A stretch of 64,000 nt of DNA from contig NZ_CP007145.1 of the NCBI RefSeq assembly GCF_000576555.1, positions 4,610,501-4,674,500 on the forward strand. Direction: 5' to 3'. The position numbers and the translations under genes were made by a program. Below are positions 10,466 to 18,128 of the stretch, piece by piece (within the stretch, counting starts at the first letter, position 1; each line of letters begins with the position of its first letter). The notes beneath the pieces are model-generated. The model searched no databases, was not told where the DNA came from, and saw only the letters and a list, made by a program, of their open reading frames with translations. The stretch comes from Hymenobacter swuensis DY53. GTDB lineage: Bacteria > Bacteroidota > Bacteroidia > Cytophagales > Hymenobacteraceae.

Positions 10466-10498
10466 AAAAGCCCCTTCTCCCCGGAGAAGGGGCTTTTT
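10466..10498 (+). terminator. Intrinsic terminator of the second T9SS gene
   Basis: AAAAGCCCCTTCTCC faces its complement across a tight loop and is followed by T5. It begins about 30 bases after the stop codon. Confidence 0.85.
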
Positions 10499-10592
10499 GC
10501 TTGTTACTTGTTTCCCTTATCAGTCCATCAGTTCAACCTACCGCTGCTTTTGCCGGTATAGGTCTGTTCACTGTTTTATACATACTGCTGCA

Positions 10593-11558
10593 ATGCCTGC
10601 TACCCGAACGCCCCGCCACCTTGCCCCGCGTCGCCCTATTACCGATGTCGACGTAGCTGTAATCGGGGCGGGAGCGGCCGGGCTGAGTGCGGCACTTACG
10701 CTGGGCCGCTGCCTGCGGCGGGTACTGGTGTTGGATGGTGGCGTGCCCCGCAATGCCCCCTCACCGGCCGTGCAGGGTTTCCTCACCCGCGACGGCACCC
10801 GCCCGGCCGAGCTGTTACGTCTGAGCCGCGAGCAGCTCACGCCCTACGATTCAGTAGAAATTCAGGCCAGGCGGGTAACGGCGGTAGAAGCCTTGGCCGG
10901 GCAGTTTCGGCTGACCATTGAGGGCGAAACCGGCCGCTCCAGCCGCGTCACGGCCCGGAAAGTGCTGCTGGCCACTGGGGTGGAGGATGAGTTGCCACCC
11001 ATCGACGGGATGCGGGAACTGTGGGGACGCGGGGTGCTGCACTGCCCGTACTGCCACGGCTGGGAGGTGCGCGGCCAGCCCCTGGCCGTATACGGCCGGG
11101 CCAAGCTGGTGACCGGACTGGCCCTGCTGGTAAGCCGCTGGAGCCCCGACGTGGTGGCCTGCGTGGAAGACCCGGCCTACCTCACGGCCAACGCCCGGCG
11201 GCGCCTGCGCCAGCAGAACATCCGGATTCGGGAAGAGCCGGTAGCGCGCCTGGAGGGCACCAAAAGTGGCGAGCTGCGGCACATCGTGTTTGAATCGGGG
11301 GAGAAGCTGGCGCGCACGGCCGTGTTTGTGCACGCTCATCAGCATCAGCGCACCCCGCTGGCCGAGCAGCTCGGCTGCCGCCTTACCAGCAAGGGCGCGG
11401 TCTGGGTAGACAAAAAACAGCAGACTTCCCTACCCGGACTCTACGCCGCCGGCGACACCACGCCCGGCACGCAACAGGCCATTCTGGCCGCCGCTGAAGG
11501 TAGTGCCGCCGCCATCAGCATCAACGAAACCCTCACGCGGGAGGAGTGCCCTAAATAG
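10593..11558 (+). CDS. Thioredoxin-reductase-like NAD(P)/FAD-dependent oxidoreductase
   Basis: 321 residues, the usual length for the thioredoxin-reductase-like branch of two-dinucleotide-binding flavoproteins. The N-terminal FAD motif is GAGAAGLSAAL. A CPYC redox pair sits in HCPYCHGWEVRG, where thioredoxin reductases carry CxxC. The C-terminal FAD-contact motif is GLYAAGDTTPG followed by an AAAEGSAAA helix. The second Rossmann motif is degenerate. It probably passes electrons from NAD(P)H to a disulfide or similar acceptor; the acceptor is unknown and CPYCHGWE proteins are not canonical TrxB. I chose the ATG at 10593 because the longer reading would start inside the upstream terminator and adds 45 residues with no family resemblance. 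It stands alone between two unrelated genes. Confidence 0.85.
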   Translation: MPATRTPRHLAPRRPITDVDVAVIGAGAAGLSAALTLGRCLRRVLVLDGGVPRNAPSPAVQGFLTRDGTRPAELLRLSREQLTPYDSVEIQARRVTAVEALAGQFRLTIEGETGRSSRVTARKVLLATGVEDELPPIDGMRELWGRGVLHCPYCHGWEVRGQPLAVYGRAKLVTGLALLVSRWSPDVVACVEDPAYLTANARRRLRQQNIRIREEPVARLEGTKSGELRHIVFESGEKLARTAVFVHAHQHQRTPLAEQLGCRLTSKGAVWVDKKQQTSLPGLYAAGDTTPGTQQAILAAAEGSAAAISINETLTREECPK

Positions 11559-11562
11559 TAGC

Positions 11563-11639
11563 GTTGAGTTATGAATGTTGAAGTTCTTTTTACAAAACCT
11601 CACACCCGCCAACTCATAACTCCTCATTCATAATTCAAC
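11563..11639. repeat. Imperfect inverted repeat (GAATGATGA/ATTATGAATG family)
   Basis: GTTGAGTTATGAATG at 11563-11577 pairs with CATTCATAATTCAAC at 11625-11639 with one mismatch in 15. It fills most of the 146-base gap after the flavoprotein. A related AT-rich inverted repeat lies at 17410-17487. Confidence 0.6.
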
Positions 11640-11704
11640 TCTCATCAGTATCTTACTGCAGTATAGCTTGCCCCCGATACGGCCGGCGCTGATTATTACC
11701 GCGT

Positions 11705-14221
11705 ATGCTCGTATTCCGCCCGTTTTTTCTGCTGTTGCTGCTCACCGGGTTGGGCGTGTCGGCGGCCCGGGCTCAGCGCATCGTGTTCAGCGGACGCGTA
11801 ACGGAGGCCGCCAACGGCCAGCCGGTGCCCTTTGCGTCCATCTTTGTACGCGGTACCAGCCAGGGCGCTACTGCCGACGATGCCGGCCACTACCAGCTGA
11901 CCGTAACCGGCCCTGTGGATACATTGGTGGCTTCGGCCATTGGCTTCGCTACCCAGAAAAAGCGGGTGAACACTACTGCCGAAAGGCAAACCCTCAACTT
12001 TGCGCTGGGCAGCGGCTCGGTATCGTTGGGCGAAGTGGTGGTGCGGCCCCGCGAAAATCCCGCCTACCGGATTCTGCGTCGGGTGCAGGAGCGTAAGCCC
12101 CGCAACGACAAGCGCACCCTCACAGCCTTTGAGTTCGACAGCTACAGCCGCACCGAGGTGACCCTCAATAACCTGCCCGATGCCGTGAGCCGGCGTAAGG
12201 CCCTGCGCCAGCTCACGCAGGTGGCCGACAGCCTGGGCATTCCGCGCGACGCCAACGGTAAGGCCGTGGTGCCCATCTTCGCCTCCGAAGTGCTGTCCCG
12301 ATTCTATCAGCTCAACGACCCGTTGCGCCGCCGCGAGGAAATCCGGCGCACCCAGATGCGTGGAGCCACGCCCCGGGAGGGCTCGGTGGTGTCGCAGATT
12401 ATGGGCTCCTCGTTTCAGGACTGGGATTTTTACCGCAACTGGCAGCAGCTGCTGGGCAAGGACTTCATCTCGCCCATTGCTGACGGCTGGAAGTTCACCT
12501 ACGAGTACGAGCTGCAGGATTCGGTGCTGGTAGGCTCGGATTTTTGCTACCGCATTGGTGTGCAGCCGCGCCGGCCCCAGGACCTGGCTTTCGTCGGCAC
12601 CATCTGGATTACCACCGATACCTACGCGCTACGTAAGCTGGATCTGGCGGTAAGTGCCGAGGCCAACCTCAACTTTATCGAGCAGGTGCGGGTGCGGCAG
12701 GAAATGGCCCCCACGCCGGCCGGCCAGTGGCTGCCCCGCCAGACGCGGGTGGTCATCGGCATCAAGCCCACCAAGGGCAGCACCGGCATTCTGGCCCGGC
12801 TGACCATCATCAACTCAGGTTTCCAGGCAAATCAGCCCCGGCCCCTGCCATTCTACGACCGGCCGCTGGAAACTGCCGCTGATGCCTTTGAGGTGCCCAA
12901 GGGCTTCTTTGAGCAGCACCGACCCGATACGCTCAGCCGGCAGGAGCAGGCCACCATGATGGTGCTGGACACCGTGCGCAAGCTGCCGGCCGTACGCTCG
13001 GTGCTGGAGCTGGCCGACGTGGCCGTGAACGGCTACTACCGCTTGGGCAAAGTGGATCTGGGTCCAATTCTGAGCACCTACAGCTTCAACAACATTGAGG
13101 GCCACCGCTTCCGAGTGGGTTTCCGGACCACGCCCGAGTGGAGTCGCGACTGGCTGCTGCGCACCTACCTGGCCTACGGCACCCAGGATGGCCGCTTCAA
13201 GTACGGTCTGCGGGTGCAGCGGGTACTCAACCGTAACCACTGGACGGTGATGAACTTCGAGCACCGCCGCGACCTGGACCAAGTGGCCTTGCTCGACAAC
13301 GATTACGCCCTCGAAAACCCGCTGTTTGAGGCCTCGGCCCGGCTGGGCAACATCACGGGCAGCCGCCCGCTGCGCCGCGACCTGACCACACTGGCCATGC
13401 AGTCGGACCTGTTCCGGGGCTTTACCCAGCGCGTGATTCTGCGGCGGCAGCAGTTTGAGCCGCTGTACCCGTTTGCCTACTACACCCGCGAAGCCCGCCC
13501 CGGCGCGCCCACCGCCGATAAGTTCGGCCTCTCGGAAGTGGTGGTGGAATCACGCTACGCCCGGGATGAGGTGCTGATTCAGAACAACCAGAACCGCCGC
13601 ACGGCCATCGGGCTGAAGCGGTGGCCGGTGTTTACGGTGCGCTACACGCTGGGGCTGGATGAGGTGCTGGGCTCCGATTTTCGCTACCACAAGCTCAATC
13701 TGCTCATCGACCAAAGCCTGCGCCTGGGCCAGCTCGGCCGCGCCGACTACCGCCTCGACGCGGGCTACATTCCGAGCACGGTACCGTATCCGGTCCTCAA
13801 AACCCACCTCGGCAACCAGTCGCCGTTCTACAACGCGGGGGCGTTCAACCTGATGCGCTACTTCGAGTTCGTGAGCGACCGGTATGTGGCGTTTCGGGTG
13901 GAAAACCGGTTCGATGGGTTTCTGCTCAACTCGCTGCCCGCCATCAAGCAGCTCAACTGGCGACTGGTGGCCACCGGCAACGTGCTGTGGGGCGGCGTGA
14001 GCCAAGCCAACCGCCGCATCATTCCGGCCGAAGACCCCATTAACGGGGGGCCGCTGCCGGCCTTCCGGGCCCTGGGCCGGGTGCCGTATGCCGAAGTTGG
14101 GTACGGCGTGGAGAACATTCTCAAGGTCTTGCGCGTTGACTTCCTGCACCGCCTCACCTACCGAAACTCGCCCGGAGCCCGTACCTTTGGGGTGAAAGCG
14201 AGCCTACAATTCCAACTCTGA
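11705..14221 (+). CDS. DUF5686 / carboxypeptidase-regulatory-like outer-membrane protein
   Basis: 838 residues. The signal peptide is about 23 residues (VFRPFFLLLLLTG, ending ARAQ). Residues about 25-110 form a carboxypeptidase-D regulatory-like domain (FSGRVTEAANGQPVPFASI), the domain placed before many Bacteroidota outer-membrane receptors. The rest matches the DUF5686 family, a predicted beta-barrel with a C-terminal aromatic/Leu ending typical of outer-membrane proteins (FGVKASLQFQL). Family members are common in Cytophagales and Flavobacteria, but I know of no established function. It is probably a surface transport or assembly protein; it is not TonB-dependent by sequence because no plug domain is seen. 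It is the only gene in its transcription unit that I can support. Confidence 0.88.
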   Translation: MLVFRPFFLLLLLTGLGVSAARAQRIVFSGRVTEAANGQPVPFASIFVRGTSQGATADDAGHYQLTVTGPVDTLVASAIGFATQKKRVNTTAERQTLNFALGSGSVSLGEVVVRPRENPAYRILRRVQERKPRNDKRTLTAFEFDSYSRTEVTLNNLPDAVSRRKALRQLTQVADSLGIPRDANGKAVVPIFASEVLSRFYQLNDPLRRREEIRRTQMRGATPREGSVVSQIMGSSFQDWDFYRNWQQLLGKDFISPIADGWKFTYEYELQDSVLVGSDFCYRIGVQPRRPQDLAFVGTIWITTDTYALRKLDLAVSAEANLNFIEQVRVRQEMAPTPAGQWLPRQTRVVIGIKPTKGSTGILARLTIINSGFQANQPRPLPFYDRPLETAADAFEVPKGFFEQHRPDTLSRQEQATMMVLDTVRKLPAVRSVLELADVAVNGYYRLGKVDLGPILSTYSFNNIEGHRFRVGFRTTPEWSRDWLLRTYLAYGTQDGRFKYGLRVQRVLNRNHWTVMNFEHRRDLDQVALLDNDYALENPLFEASARLGNITGSRPLRRDLTTLAMQSDLFRGFTQRVILRRQQFEPLYPFAYYTREARPGAPTADKFGLSEVVVESRYARDEVLIQNNQNRRTAIGLKRWPVFTVRYTLGLDEVLGSDFRYHKLNLLIDQSLRLGQLGRADYRLDAGYIPSTVPYPVLKTHLGNQSPFYNAGAFNLMRYFEFVSDRYVAFRVENRFDGFLLNSLPAIKQLNWRLVATGNVLWGGVSQANRRIIPAEDPINGGPLPAFRALGRVPYAEVGYGVENILKVLRVDFLHRLTYRNSPGARTFGVKASLQFQL

Positions 14222-14304
14222 TCCTTGACCAAACTACCTGAGCCAGACAACTTTTCCGCCGGAAAAGGAATCATTCGGGCAGTTTCCTTGTAGAACGACC
14301 CATC

Positions 14305-14580
14305 ATGCCGAAGTACGAAGTTGCTAACCTGACGCTGGCGGAAGCTACCCGCCACGCTCCTTTCGTTGATTATGCGCGCTGCGTGGATGCCAGCCAGCGC
14401 CCCTACAACCACGTAGGCCATTGGCCCGAAGAAGGCCAGCTCTACCCCGTGCGCGTGGTCGATTCGCACACTGAAGGCATGCCCCTAGTGCACGTCCTCG
14501 GGTTTGAAGGCGAAGCGCCCTATTACAACGCCTATGCCCCCCACCGTTTCGAAATGCTCCTGACGGTGTGGCTGAACTAA
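14305..14580 (+). CDS. Small conserved-looking protein of unknown function
   Basis: 91 residues with no recognised domain, signal peptide or membrane segment. It is rich in His, Tyr and Pro, with motifs such as PYNHVGHWPEEGQLYPVRVV and PYYNAYAPHRFEML. Composition and codon use look like the neighbouring genes, and the gene ends just before a bidirectional terminator. That supports a real, short gene. It starts 83 bases after the DUF5686 gene and may be co-transcribed with it. The spacing of Tyr/Pro/His resembles a soluble beta-rich fold, but that is a guess. Confidence 0.65.
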   Translation: MPKYEVANLTLAEATRHAPFVDYARCVDASQRPYNHVGHWPEEGQLYPVRVVDSHTEGMPLVHVLGFEGEAPYYNAYAPHRFEMLLTVWLN

Positions 14581-14664
14581 GCCGTTATTGCGAGGAAGAA
14601 CGACATTCCGCGCATCAAGCGGCGTCAATCCTTCCTTCACGCAGAACAAAGGGTTAACAAGCAG

Positions 14665-14704
14665 AAAGCCCCTGACGTCCGTGCTGGCGTCAGGGGCTTT
14701 TGCG
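14665..14704. terminator. Bidirectional terminator between convergent genes
   Basis: AAAGCCCCTGACG pairs with CGTCAGGGGCTTT across a 10-nt loop, with A/T runs on both sides. It lies between the small plus-strand gene and the minus-strand exosortase pair. Confidence 0.8.
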
Positions 14705-14768
14705 TAGATCTGGGTTTTGCGCTTTGAAGAGGATAGATCAGTCGCGCTGTCCTTCGGGTGCTTCGTCC

Positions 14769-15236
14769 TCACTCACTCATTGCAAGCCGCCGTTGCCAGT
14801 GTAGCAGTGGCACCAGAATGATGACCGGCAGTGGCGACACGACCATATCAATGAGGCGGCGGGCGAGTTGGTAGGCCCAGTCGAGGTGGCCGATTTTGCC
14901 CAGTAGCAGCAGCAGCGCGCAGGCCCCGAATACCAGCCAGTAGGCCGTAAGGGCCAACCCCAGCCGCCGCCAGGTGCCCAGCAGCAACCCAATCAGCAGC
15001 AGGCATAGGCTGGTATAGAAGATGCCGTACGTGAGCATAGCCGGCAGGCTCTTTTTGGTGACGAGCGTGCTGGTGCCCTGCCGCAGACTCTCGGCCAGTG
15101 ACGCCGGCAACACGGCCGCCCAGGCATCCGTGAGGACTTGGTACACCGGCCCCGAATTCATGCCCAGCAGAAACAAAACCACCACCAGCCCAGCAATGGC
15201 CGCGTAGCGCAGTCCGCGCTGCAAGGTAGGGCTCAT
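14769..15236 (-). CDS. Exosortase-associated membrane protein (XrtX-associated type)
   Basis: 155 residues with about four predicted membrane helices (AAIAGLVVVLFLLGM, LPAMLTYGIFYTSLCLLLIG, ALTAYWLVFGACALLLLLG, PLPVIILVPLLHW). The start ATG overlaps the stop codon of the upstream exosortase gene by four bases (ATGA), which implies translational coupling. Bacteroidota exosortases of the XrtF and XrtX types are followed by a small partner membrane protein of about this size. Function is unknown; it may help position the exosortase or its substrate. Assignment rests mainly on context plus membrane topology. Confidence 0.7.
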   Translation of the reverse strand: MSPTLQRGLRYAAIAGLVVVLFLLGMNSGPVYQVLTDAWAAVLPASLAESLRQGTSTLVTKKSLPAMLTYGIFYTSLCLLLIGLLLGTWRRLGLALTAYWLVFGACALLLLLGKIGHLDWAYQLARRLIDMVVSPLPVIILVPLLHWQRRLAMSE

Positions 15237-15781
15237 GCGGCAGCCCGGCTGAAGGGGCGGGCCTCAGGGTGCAGGCGCGTTACCCACCACATCCAGAGCA
15301 GCAGAATACTCCCGTACACCACGAAGGTGAACGTGTAGTGGTGGTTAAACTCCACCGACTGCTGGTAGTAGTGGTGGTTGAGGGCCAGGGCCGCCACCCG
15401 CACCACGTTCAGTAGATAAATAGCGGCAATACCCAGCGGAATAAACCACAGCTTGCGCACCCCGCCGCCCGGAAACGCCAGCACAAAGCCCGCAAACAGC
15501 GCGTACAGCACCAGCCCGTTGCACGGGTCGCCCACGATAACGCCGGGGCGGCCGTCCATCACCAGCAGTCGGGGCTCGGCAGCATCTACGTGGGTAGCAA
15601 AGCCAAACACCCGCAACATTCCTGCACCGGCCGCCGCAATATTGCGCGACAGCACTCCATCCAGCCGACCGTCGAGGGCCAGATTCCGGTCGTAGAGAAA
15701 AAACCAGAGAAGGTATAGCCCGCCCGCAACCAGCAGGAAGCGCACCAGCGGGCGACGAGAAGAAGCTAGAGTAGCAGACAT
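15233..15781 (-). CDS. xrtX: Exosortase family protein (XrtX-like)
   Basis: 182 residues from the ATG at 15781; the longer reading adds 15 residues (KFVIHCCAAM) that do not look like the family. Exosortases are inner-membrane transpeptidases that cut a C-terminal sorting signal. The three catalytic residues are visible: Cys87 in GDPCNGLVLYALF, Arg128 in NVVRVAALAL and His147/148 in FNHHYTFTFVVYG. Five or so membrane helices surround them. Family assignment is solid. The exact type (X rather than F) is my recollection of the Cytophagales form and is less certain. No PEP-CTERM-like substrate is seen in this window, so it is an orphan enzyme plus partner. It is translationally coupled to the downstream membrane protein. 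Confidence 0.85.
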   Translation of the reverse strand: MSATLASSRRPLVRFLLVAGGLYLLWFFLYDRNLALDGRLDGVLSRNIAAAGAGMLRVFGFATHVDAAEPRLLVMDGRPGVIVGDPCNGLVLYALFAGFVLAFPGGGVRKLWFIPLGIAAIYLLNVVRVAALALNHHYYQQSVEFNHHYTFTFVVYGSILLLWMWWVTRLHPEARPFSRAAA

Positions 15782-15858
15782 AGCAGCACAGCAGTGAATC
15801 ACGAACTTACACGGTTCGGCCAACATACGCTAACCTGCCATTGACCGGATGGGTAGCC

Positions 15859-15886
15859 GTAGCGCGACCTACACAGTTCGCGCTAC
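15859..15886. repeat. GTAGCGCGA palindrome overlapping the cyclase stop codon
   Basis: GTAGCGCGA and TCGCGCTAC are perfect 9-bp arms around a 10-nt loop. The TAG stop of the minus-strand cyclase gene is inside the right arm. Confidence 0.65.
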
Positions 15887-16698
15887 GACCGGTCGGCCTG
15901 ACGCAGGGCGTAGAGAATAGGTTTGCTGGGGCTGGCGTCGAGTTGCAGGCTGGTTACCTGCAGGTTGAGCAGGTAGAGGCCATCCTCCACGTCATCGGGC
16001 ACGAAGATGAGCTCGGTAATGGTGGCCGCGTGGCGGGTGGCCTGCGGGTACTGCCAGAACGCGTGGTGGGCCAGCAACTGGCCGCCGTCCTCTTCCCGGT
16101 CCACGCTGGGCAGGTCCAAGAGCAGGTGCTCGATGTGGTGCTGGGCCAGATAGTCGGCCAGGGCAGGCTCCAGATAGGTGGGGTTGGTGCCTGAGTACTG
16201 GCGGGTACGCTTGGCGCGGTGGTTGGGCAGGGTGCGCAGAATCAGGGCCTCGGGGCGCACGGTGGCTTCGGAGCCGCCTTCCAGCTCCCGGCGCACGTCG
16301 TCCAGCAGCACCACCTCGTCGCCGTTAGCCTGAGGCCGGGGCTGCACCGATATCAGCCGGGCCACGAACAAAAACCGGCGCAGGCAACGGTTGAGGGTAG
16401 CGGCCGGATCGGGCGAAATATGGCCGTAGCACTCCGTATGCGTGCCGTTGCCGTGGGGCGTGAGGTGCACGCGCTGGTAGTTGGTGCTGCCGCCCTGCGC
16501 CACGCTGCCCACAAAATCGCCCACCCGAATCACGTCGAACTGCACCGGCTCGGCCCAGAAGCAGTTCACTTGGTGTTCACCGGGAGCCAAAGGCAGCGAA
16601 ATATCCAGCGGCGCGGTTGGGTCGAAGGCAAACGTGCGGTTGTGGTAAGGGTAGGTGGCGAGCATTGATTTGGGAATGGGTAGATGAATGGACGACAC
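15883..16698 (-). CDS. Cyclase-family (kynurenine-formamidase-like) metal hydrolase
   Basis: 271 residues, the usual size for the cyclase family (PF04199), which includes bacterial arylformamidase KynB. The metal-binding signature appears as HGNGTHTECYGH near residue 82, a variant of the family's HxGTHxDxPxH. Later family features include LILRTLPN and VDREEDGG. The Glu in place of the usual Asp in GTHTE and the longer middle part set it apart from true KynB, so I do not name a substrate. An alternative start lies 11 codons downstream (LATYPYHNR). It follows the alpha/beta-hydrolase gene by 49 bases with a palindrome between them. The final codons and stop run into another palindrome. Confidence 0.8.
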   Translation of the reverse strand: MSSIHLPIPKSMLATYPYHNRTFAFDPTAPLDISLPLAPGEHQVNCFWAEPVQFDVIRVGDFVGSVAQGGSTNYQRVHLTPHGNGTHTECYGHISPDPAATLNRCLRRFLFVARLISVQPRPQANGDEVVLLDDVRRELEGGSEATVRPEALILRTLPNHRAKRTRQYSGTNPTYLEPALADYLAQHHIEHLLLDLPSVDREEDGGQLLAHHAFWQYPQATRHAATITELIFVPDDVEDGLYLLNLQVTSLQLDASPSKPILYALRQADRS

Positions 16699-16700
16699 TA

Positions 16701-16747
16701 TAGCCCGTCATACCGAGCTTGCTGAGGAATCTCGGTATGACGGGCTA
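16701..16747. repeat. REP-like palindrome, 17-bp arms, GAGCTTGCTGAGGAATCTCG core
   Basis: TAGCCCGTCATACCGAG pairs perfectly with CTCGGTATGACGGGCTA around a 13-nt loop. It fills the gap between the cyclase and the hydrolase gene. The CTTGCTGAGGAATCTCG loop region matches the elements at 26990, 39747 and 41668. Confidence 0.8.
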
Positions 16748-17395
16748 CTATCCGGATTCCTTCACTAACTCATTCAGAATTCGGCTGATTTCTTCGGCGT
16801 GGCTGAGGACCATGAAGTGGCCCCCACCGCGAATGAGGTACTCCACCGGCGTGGGGCCGGGCGGAAACACCCGGTCGCGGGTGCCCAGAATCTGGATGCT
16901 GTGGCCGACGCTGGTACTGTCCCAATGCAGCAGCCGGTGAATGGCCCAGCGGGTGTACACCGGCTCCATATCCTGCAGAATCTGCCGGAACAGGCGGTAT
17001 TCGGCCCCGTTACGCACCCCAAAATACCACTGGCCGGCCCGCGGAAACAGCTTCAGCAGCTGGGGCGGCACCAGCCGGTACACCCGCGTGGCCCGTACTA
17101 GCCGCAGCAGCGGGGGCAGGCAGCTGGCATCGGGAATGCTACTGATGAGCACCGTCCGCAACCCCGGCCGCAACCGACTGATTTCCAACGCCACCACCCC
17201 TCCGAACGACACGCCCACCAGTAGCCCTTGCGCCTCCACCGGAATCGAGGTGGCCATGCGGGCCGCGTAATGCGGCAGTGTTTCCTCCGGCTCGGGTGTC
17301 AGCCAGGATAGCAGGCAGGTTTCGCCACGCAACAACGGCTGCAGCCGCTGAAACACCCGCTCATCAGCCCCCAGCCCGGGAATGAGGTAGAACAC
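16748..17395 (-). CDS. Alpha/beta hydrolase
   Basis: 215 residues. The serine nucleophile elbow is GVSFGG near residue 62, and the catalytic His is in GGHFMVLSHAEEIS near the C-terminus. The N-terminus (YLIPGLGADERVF) has the oxyanion-hole HG/PG pattern of esterase-like alpha/beta hydrolases. No signal peptide is visible, so it acts in the cytoplasm. Substrate cannot be told from the sequence. It is upstream of the cyclase gene on the same strand, 49 bases apart, and the two may be co-transcribed. A GAATGATGA-type inverted repeat sits in its upstream region. Confidence 0.8.
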   Translation of the reverse strand: MFYLIPGLGADERVFQRLQPLLRGETCLLSWLTPEPEETLPHYAARMATSIPVEAQGLLVGVSFGGVVALEISRLRPGLRTVLISSIPDASCLPPLLRLVRATRVYRLVPPQLLKLFPRAGQWYFGVRNGAEYRLFRQILQDMEPVYTRWAIHRLLHWDSTSVGHSIQILGTRDRVFPPGPTPVEYLIRGGGHFMVLSHAEEISRILNELVKESG

Positions 17396-17409
17396 GCGTT
17401 GTGAGAGTT

Positions 17410-17487
17410 GAATGATGAATTATGAGAGTTGAATTGCTGGCTTTTACAGCCGCTGAATTAGTACGATTAATTCATAACTCATCATTC
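17410..17487. repeat. Imperfect inverted repeat (GAATGATGA family)
   Basis: GAATGATGAATTATGA pairs with TCATAACTCATCATTC with one mismatch in 16. It lies between two minus-strand genes and resembles the repeat at 11563. Confidence 0.6.
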
Positions 17488-17492
17488 CAGCC

Positions 17493-17981
17493 TTACGGCT
17501 CGATGCGGAGGAACACGTCTTCGAGGTAGAAGATGTTGTGGGGCTGGCCCGATTCATACTCTTCGGCTTCTTCGCTGTCGGCGTTCATGCTGATGTCGAA
17601 GGTGTCGTCATCCTCGCCTTCTTCCTCGTCCTCGAACAGGTCGGCGGGGTAGGTGCAGGAAAGCTTCAGGGCCACGTTGGGTAAGGGCACGGGCGGGTTA
17701 GCCTCACTGTTGTACTCGAGCAGGCATGGCCAGTCGCGCACGGTAGCCAGGGCATCGGCTACATCTTCCTGCAGGGCTTCAGCCCGCTCGGCGGCCACGC
17801 GCAGCAGCAGATCCAATTGCTGAAAGGTGAGGCCCAGGTGAAAAAAGTGCAGCTCATTATCGAAAAACGTCGTGGCCCAGATGGTGACGTCGTCGGAGTT
17901 ATCGAACACAATGGCCGTCAGCTGCACCTGTTCGATGAAGAAGTCAGTATCGTCGGCCAGCGCGTCTATCAGTCGTCTCAT
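17493..17981 (-). CDS. Acidic protein of unknown function
   Basis: 162 residues from the ATG at 17981, which gives MRRLIDALADDTDFF; the 29 codons before it (GRTPSSRPASLTAQS) look like untranslated leader. The protein is strongly acidic, with an Asp/Glu-rich segment near the end (FEDEEEGEDDDTFD and SEEAEEYESG). No known domain, signal or membrane segment is seen. The pattern of alternating hydrophobics in IEQVQLTAIVFDNSDDVTIW suggests an alpha/beta fold. It lies 148 bases downstream of hemW on the same strand but may have its own promoter. I do not recognise a family. Confidence 0.7.
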   Translation of the reverse strand: MRRLIDALADDTDFFIEQVQLTAIVFDNSDDVTIWATTFFDNELHFFHLGLTFQQLDLLLRVAAERAEALQEDVADALATVRDWPCLLEYNSEANPPVPLPNVALKLSCTYPADLFEDEEEGEDDDTFDISMNADSEEAEEYESGQPHNIFYLEDVFLRIEP

Positions 17982-18128
17982 AATCACTGGGTTGGCAAAG
18001 CCAGCGGGGCTTTGCGCGGTAAGCGACGCGGGGCGGCTGGAAGGAGTCCGGCCGGTCGGCTGTTTCAAAGAAAGGATAAAAGCCGAAAAAACCGTTGCGG
18101 CCCGCCGGAAAACCCACCGCCCCGGCCG

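Noticed and set aside
10458..10592. N-terminal extension of the flavoprotein
   Set aside because: It would begin inside the upstream terminator and adds no family sequence.
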